Below are positions 1 through 6,800 of a stretch of 9,628 nucleotides of DNA, piece by piece (the first letter of the stretch is position 1; every line of letters starts with the position of its first letter). A program made the position numbers and the translations under genes. The stretch is from NCBI GenBank assembly GCA_030619365.1, contig JAUXBQ010000090.1, forward strand, positions 1-9,628, given 5' to 3'. This stretch comes from a candidate division FCPU426 bacterium (GTDB lineage Bacteria > Oederibacteriota > JAAXVQ01 > JAUVAV01). The notes beneath the pieces were generated by a model. It saw only the letters and a program-made list of their open reading frames with translations, made no database searches and had not been told where the DNA came from.

Positions 1-12
1 AAGGCGCTGGGA

Positions 13-852
13 GTGACAAATAAAGAAAGTATCCGGAATCTATCGGATAAAGAAGTGGTTGGATATCAGGCGACATTTGCGGCGAGTGAGGAAGATGTGG
101 GGGCCGGACTAGCAAAAAAGATAGGGGGTGAATATACAGGTTCATCCCAAAACGGAAAGAAATGGAATTACGCAGCCGCTTGGACTGCTCAAGAGTTAGC
201 AACAGCGAAAAATAATCCTTTTAATAAAGAAGAAACCGCTAAGGTGATTTCTCTGGCAAAAGAGGAGACCGGCAACTCCAACCCTGAAATAAATTTCACC
301 TTTAATAAAGACAAGCAATTAACAAATATACAGTTTAAAGACAAATACGGCCATACCTGGAATGCTGAAATAGAGCAAAAAACAACTATAAAAGAAGGAC
401 ATAAAAAATATATCCCGGGTACTACTCTAGAGTCAAATTTGTATTTCAAGAAGGATATGCAGGTTTCCCATAAAGTAACCAGTTGGACTAAAATTCAGGA
501 AAACCAAACACTAACGTTGCCGGAAAAAGGACCAAAAACCGGCACTCTGCGCACCACCTTTGCCGCTGATGGCACAACTAAGAAAGGCGAACAGTTTGCT
601 TATAAAGGACAGATTGCTGGAGTTCGATGGGAAGAGCACGCCGGAGAGGTGGTAGTAAAGATTATTCGCGGCGAAAATAATGAGGTTGTCAAAAGTTTAA
701 CAGAAGGATTTACGCCGGAAAATGAGCAATTATATCTGGCGCGCGAGGGAATCGCCACAGAAAACAATATTGATCAGTGGATAGAGATTCGTGGGACAGG
801 TACCGGTGCCGCGGTCTCTTACGCCATTAACAGGACAATTTACAAGGTGTCA
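13..852 (+). other. N-terminal polar, probably beta-rich region (residues 1-280)
   Basis: This part is rich in Lys, Thr, Asn, Gly and aromatics, with short alternating polar/hydrophobic stretches such as those around residues 95-125 and 195-225, as expected for beta strands. Short Trp-containing turns (GKKWNYAAAW, YGHTWNAEIE, AGVRWEE) are loosely similar to each other and could mark repeated strands, but they are too short to prove repeats. There is no secretion signal at the start, which agrees with this being an internal portion of a longer protein. The domain family is not recognised. A Gly-rich motif (GTGTGAAV, residues 261-268) closes the region before the sequence turns helical. Confidence 0.5.
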
Positions 853-3800
853 GAATACTTTATCGTCGATGCGGCTTCTTTAACGCATAATTTAATAGGA
901 AAAGTAAAATATTTATTCGGCAATAAAGACGCGGCGGCAGTGCATACGGCGATTGCCGCGCATACTGGTAAAGCACATCAGGAAGCTTTGGGCAAAATGC
1001 TGGCCATTGACTGGGCAAAGGACAATTTTGCAGTAATAGGAGGCAAACTGGCGCTGGGTGCGGTGACATATTTTGGAGTGAAGACGGAAATTATGCTGGG
1101 CTTTATGGCGCCCTTGGCTTTAGATGTTGCGAATGGCCTGGTTACTATGGCAAGAGATGTAGGCAAGGGAGAAGGCTGGGGAGACTGGGATCCGCTGGTG
1201 ATGACCGGAGCCGGTTTGGTTGATTTTCCAAGCCATATGTTGGAGATGCTTAAGTCCAATCCTGCCCAGGCTGCTGCGTTTGCTTTTGGCGGCGGCGAGT
1301 TTGTAGGATCTATCGCGCGCAAAGCCGGGATCCCGGTATCCAGGGCGGCAAGGCATCAGGTGATGAATTTTGGAATGCTCATGCTTGCCAATAAAGGCCT
1401 GGGAATGGCAGGTGAATGGATAGGTGGATATTTTAACGGCGAGCTGGGTGCTTTTTACGGCAAGGGTATAGGCGGATTGTCCGCCATCCCGGCAATGGGT
1501 GGCATAGGTATGTACTTTAAAGGCGGACAAGTTAAATCTTTTGGAAGGGAATTCAAGCTGGAAGGCGTTAAGGCGCGCGCCCAAGCCGTGGGATATCCCC
1601 GGGCGATTTTTGGCTTGAAAGGCGCCGGAGTATTTATAGTCGGCGGCTTGCAAGCTACTCGCCACACGCTTACTTCGCCAATAACCGCGGGGCTTAAACT
1701 ACCCGGCAGAGTATTTACCCTGGTTGGTGGACGCGCGGCTTTTGCCAATCGTTATGCAAACCGGGTTAATCGCATAGCACAGGGCAAGTCCCATATGACA
1801 CGAACAGAGATTGTTGTAAACCGAATTGGCCGCGGGGTCACTGCTTTTGCTCTGAAGTCAGGCAGAAACGCGCAGAAAGGAATTTTTCAGGATACAAAAA
1901 AGGCAATTGCCGTGAAAGCGGAAAGCATTGGAAGAGGGATGCAAATAGGCGATAGGCAAGCCTTTGCCCGGCTGGATCAGGGCCTGCAGGCACAAGTTGT
2001 TACAGCGCTGGCCCGGGTCGGCGCGGATAGATTCACCACTAACCGGGTTATTGACAAAATTTCGCGCACCGCGAAGGGAGATACAGGAAAAATTAATAGG
2101 ATATTGGAATCCGTTACAGGCCGGAAAAATTCCATCACAGCGCCGGAAACGAAAAAAGAAGCCACGGACATCAAATCAAAAACATCTGAAGTAGAACCTA
2201 TAAGCACGAAGAGCGCAGCCAACGTGACGGAAAAACCAACATTTATATCAAGAATTAAAAATCATTTCAAAATATCAGACGCGACCGCGCTGGATGCCAT
2301 GGGTATCGCGCAAAAACATAATTATACAAAAGCCGAAAGCGTCTACCAAGGCGTGGAATTAATATCGAAAGCCTCCAATGTGCTGGCAAGCCGGCTTGGC
2401 GGGGGCGGAGACCGGGCGCTTAATATTATTAAAAGCCTGAATAAGGACGGATTGGAGACTGTGTTTTCCAGGACGGGCCTAAAAGCAGGCAATGCCATGC
2501 TGAGCAAGAATCCGTCCAAGGCCAATGAGATACTAACAGCTATTTCAGAAAAAAGTCTTGCGGCGCTTAAAACAATAATAGCCCGAACCGATGTCAAAAC
2601 CGCAAAGATATTGTTGGAGAAAACCAGCGCTGAAGTCATGGAAAAAACCGGCCTGCTGGAAGAAATGGCCGCACCCACCCTGAATAAAGCGTTGGAAAAA
2701 ATGAGCGGCCAGGCCAAGAAAAGTTTGGTTGACAAATTGAGCGCGAAAACGGAAGTTTCCGGCAAATCTATAGAGGGTTTAGATCCAGCTAAAAAGTCAG
2801 AAGGCGCAGAGAGGACTTCGGAGGCAGCTACAGCCCGGCAGGCGCCGCTGCTTGAAAAGCTGGCGGCTAAACTGAACCGTCAAAATATAACCAAACTTGT
2901 TGCCGACCTGCCGGTTAACCATCCTGTAAAAGCCGTAATGCAAACAGCGGCTGTAGAGAGGATTATGCAAAGTTCGCTGTCTGTCCGGAATAAAGTACAG
3001 GAATTAAAAAAGGTTTTTGATATAAGAGGAGAACAGCACGGCAAGAGTGAAGGACGGCAGCTCCTGGATAAGCTAGGCGGGATGGAAAAAGCTATAGATT
3101 TAGTAAAAACCTATAAAATAGAAGGCCTGAAATTATTAGAAGCAATGAGATTATCAATCGCTGAAATAAAGACATTACTTGATAATCAGGGTTTCAAAGA
3201 AATTATAAAGCAAGATGCAGTTGTGGCGAACAAAGGAGTTATTAAAGCCTTGAGAGAAACACTAGGCATGAGGGGAGGTAAAGCAGAGAAGGGAATTAAT
3301 GGAAAAATAACAGCAATTGAGGAAGAAATTAAGGCTGATATAAAGCGTCTGGATGATGTCTTGAAATCAGAACAAGCTGAAGTAAAAGCAAAACAAGGTA
3401 ACCAGGGTGAGGGCGAGGGAATTGGAGCTGCTGACAAAACATCAGAAAAAAATAGGATAGACGGGAAAATTAAAAACGCTTTAAACGAAGTAAGTAGCTG
3501 GATAAAAGAAACAGGCCGTGCTATTGGAAATGAATATCAAAAATCCGGTGTATTATCCTCTGCGCGAGTCAATGAGGCAGTATCTTTAACTATGAAAGAA
3601 TCTATGCTGCTGCCATGGCGTGTAACAAAAGGAGTCGTTAAGGGGACAAAAGTCTATCGGGCTAAAAAAGCAGCGAATAGGACCAAATTAATGGCAGATT
3701 CCATTGCTGAAAAACTGGCACAAAACACAGGTCAAAAGTCTGCTTTGTATAAAACTGTAGCTGAAAAATTATCCAAGATAATAGAAATGGACAAAACAAG

Positions 3801-6800
3801 GCAAGGGAACATAGCAACACTAGCCGAAATAAAGGCGGTACGATATGAGCTAAAGGCATTAGAAAAAGAAATTGCCAGAGAATTCAGAACGGCGCGTCAA
3901 CAGCGGGGTGAATCCGGGAATGCAATAAAGGCCAGAATAGAGGCTGAGAATTTTGTCAGAAAACAGAGGGATCAATATCTGGGTATTGAGAAAACGCGGA
4001 CGAAAATCGCGGCCCTGGAAGCAGAACAAAGAATGTGGCATACCCGGGAGCAATGGGCCGGAGACAGTGAAAGTAGAAAAACATGTGAAAATCAAGCAAG
4101 AAATATTGAAACGCAAATTCAGAAGATCAGCGGAGTCAAAGGGTTAAATAAAAGTATAAAAAGAATAAGCAAAAAGATTGACCAAAAAGAGACGCAAATA
4201 AATAAGTTGCAACTAAAAAGAAAAGATGCCCGCTGGCGTAAAAATACCAAGGCGGAGATAAAAATAAACAGAGAAGTTAAAGCTCTGGAAAAAGAGATCA
4301 GCGTTTTGGAATCTTTTCAGACGATGCAATCCAATCGGGTATTGCGTCAGTTTGTAGATTTGGAATGCAAGGATGTCAGCCAGGCTGCTGTGAGAGAAAA
4401 AATATTTAAAATGGTTGAAGCCGCGCGGGCAGATAAAAAATATCCTAATGACACTCTGGAAAATAAAATTATTAAAGCTATGTCTGAAAACATAAAAATC
4501 ACAGCTGAAAAGTTTGGAGGTAATTTTGAATTGCGGCCGAAACAGGTGGCATTTGCGTATAAAGTGGCGGAATTCTTTATTTTATCGACAAAATTAAGTG
4601 GACGCAAAGCAGCCCGGGAAGCCTTGAGCCGCGAGGCGCTGCGCTTGGCAGCCGGTTATGGAAAAGAAGACGGTAATGGAATTGGCATAGTATCCGCGTA
4701 TAAAATAATAAAAGCAGAGACCGGTAAAGCGCCTAAATTTATGTTTTCAACCTCTGATCCGAGTTTGATCGCGCAGATGAGAGAAAATGGGTTAATCCGA
4801 TCAATGGGAAATGAGGTGCAGGTAATAGAAAAAGGGACAAAGATTCAGGATGCCAGAAAAGGCGGGATATATTTAATGGATCACAAGACCGCCCAGGAAA
4901 TTTTGCTCGAAGCCAAGGGTGGTAATAAAACAAAGGCGGAATTTTTAAAATCCTTTGATGCAGCTACGGTGGATGAAGTACAGTCCGCCTTGGCCGCTAC
5001 GCCTGTCATCCATGGTATATCGGGTGAAATATTGAGCAAAATATATGGTGAACTGCCGGAGAGCCACCGTGCGCTTATCTTCCGCTCGGGAGAACAGCGG
5101 CTGGCAGTAATGGAGGCAGTCTATAACAAATATTTAGCAAATGGAGAAAATTTCCAAAATACGTTTAGGACGCGAAAATATAAAACAGATAGAAGTCATC
5201 GTGGCACTTGGGAAGTACGTAATAAAGCTGGGGTGGTTGAGGGACTTAAGCGGCAAAAAGTATTCCAAGATGTTGCCCGCAGGGAAGTGGAACGGCTTAC
5301 TAATTTGGCGGCAGATTCGATTATGAAGGAGAATGGGAAAGATTATACCGGAAAATGGAAGGATGGCGAGTTTGAATATCACGTAATGGGCAATGGAAAG
5401 TTAATGAAACATACAGTTTTTGGAGATTCAGAAATGGCTGCCATGGTGGCTATCAAAGAGAACTTGAAAGGGCGTAAAACTGGGGATAGTAAAATAAGCA
5501 CTAAGACTATTATCGAGAGCACGGCGAAGCGGTTGATGCATTTTAAAACCGGTGAAGCGACCTTTATTGAAACCATGGATTATATCGGAGCGGATAAATT
5601 TATCGTCGGGTCTGCCACATTGGAAGGAAATAAACAGGCCTTGCGTACACTTGGTTTCAGGATAACCAGCCTGACCGGTGAATCTAAACTCTGTCTGAAT
5701 AAACAGGTAGTTATTGAACCCATGAAATACGGTGATAAAGCTAGGCCAGTTGGTGAACTTGACCAGGTGATCTATAAAATGGGTGATTATGTGTATGAAT
5801 TCAAAGTTAAAGATAAAAACGTAACCATGCAAAAAATCCCGAGCAAAAACTACCTGGTTAAAAAATTAGTAAATGAACTCAATACGTTTGATGTACAAGT
5901 AATTACAGATATTGATAATGGCAAGAATACGGCTGCATATAAACAGGCGGTCGAGGGGCTAAATAAGGCAGGGCAGAAGGTGCATGAGATTACAAGCCTG
6001 AAAGAGTTGAAGGCAGTACGTGGCGAGGGAATAGATGTTATTCTCATTAACGGGTTGAGTAATACTAACTGGAAAAACATGGTGAAACAGGTTAGAAAAC
6101 AGATTCAGGTTGACCCCTTAAGAAAAAGGATTGTATTTGGAGTTGGGATTGGGGAAGGGTCAAATATTTTTGCCACGGCAAAGGATCCGGTAACCGGCAA
6201 GGCAATCAGATATAAGCCCTCGATTTGGAAGACCAATCTGGATGCATATGATAAAAATGCCCAGACTGGCAGACGTTTAAATGCGCCGGGCAGGGAAGAA
6301 GGGCTCTCGCGGACTTTTATTGATCTGGACAAGGAAACCAATTTCAAGACAGAAGAGATGCATGAACTAAAAGGATTAATAAGCTCAAACAAAACACTTG
6401 AAGCCAGAAATATGATTGTAGAAATATCCAGAGAAATACTGTTTGAAATTGACAGCCGTCAGGCGCAAAATTCAAAACGAATTTTAAGCGGCCAGGGATC
6501 GTTCGATATAGTACAGGTTGTGGAAAAACAGGGGCAAACTACTGCTAAAGAAATGCGAATCTACCGGCAAAAGGCCGAGAGCATTATTGAGAAAATGGAT
6601 GCACGGTCGCGGGGACTGGAAAAAGTCATAAACGATAAAGCAGCAGGGCGCTGGGCGAGCGATAAACCAGCGATGCGGGCGGCAATAGAAGCGGCGCAGC
6701 AGAAAACAGGGATAATTAATAGTACTTATAACCTATGGTCACAGCAAGCTAATGATACAAAACAGTTGGATATGTTGATGACTGAGCAGTTCGGGGATAG

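Larger units (their letters stand above)
4450..6507 (+). other. Degenerate SecA-like translocase ATPase core (residues 1480-2165)
   Basis: SecA is the ATP-driven motor that pushes preproteins through SecYEG. Most of its landmarks appear here in the correct order. There is a Q-motif-like FELRPKQV (1505-1512), a Walker A counterpart AGYGKE (1547-1552) and a TGKAPKFMFSTSD segment (1570-1582), matching SecA's TGKGVHVVTVNDY. Next come VDEVQSAL..TPVIHG (1653-1668; SecA VDEVDSIL..TPLIISG) and a divergent insertion where SecA has its preprotein-binding domain. AIKENLK..ISTKTII (1813-1834) is followed by GSATL (1866-1870), the counterpart of SecA's GMTGTA. GEGSNI (2047-2052) corresponds to GRGTDI, and QTGRR..PGREEGLSRTFIDL (2084-2105) to motif VI. 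EARN at 2130-2133 begins the long-helix signature (SecA VEARNFDIRK). Individual matches are weak, but the order and spacing make homology convincing. Key residues are altered, so ATPase activity is doubtful. It is not expected to be the cell's housekeeping SecA. Confidence 0.82.

Noticed and set aside
1120..1665. 181-codon minus-strand frame
   Set aside because: It is antisense to the Gly/Ala-rich region and shows no ribosome binding site or recognisable domain.
4450..6507. Housekeeping secA gene or a recent secA pseudogene
   Set aside because: The frame is intact but similarity is restricted to motif skeletons, with altered catalytic residues and no SecA C-terminal parts. It is an old, maintained divergence rather than a recent decay or the essential copy.
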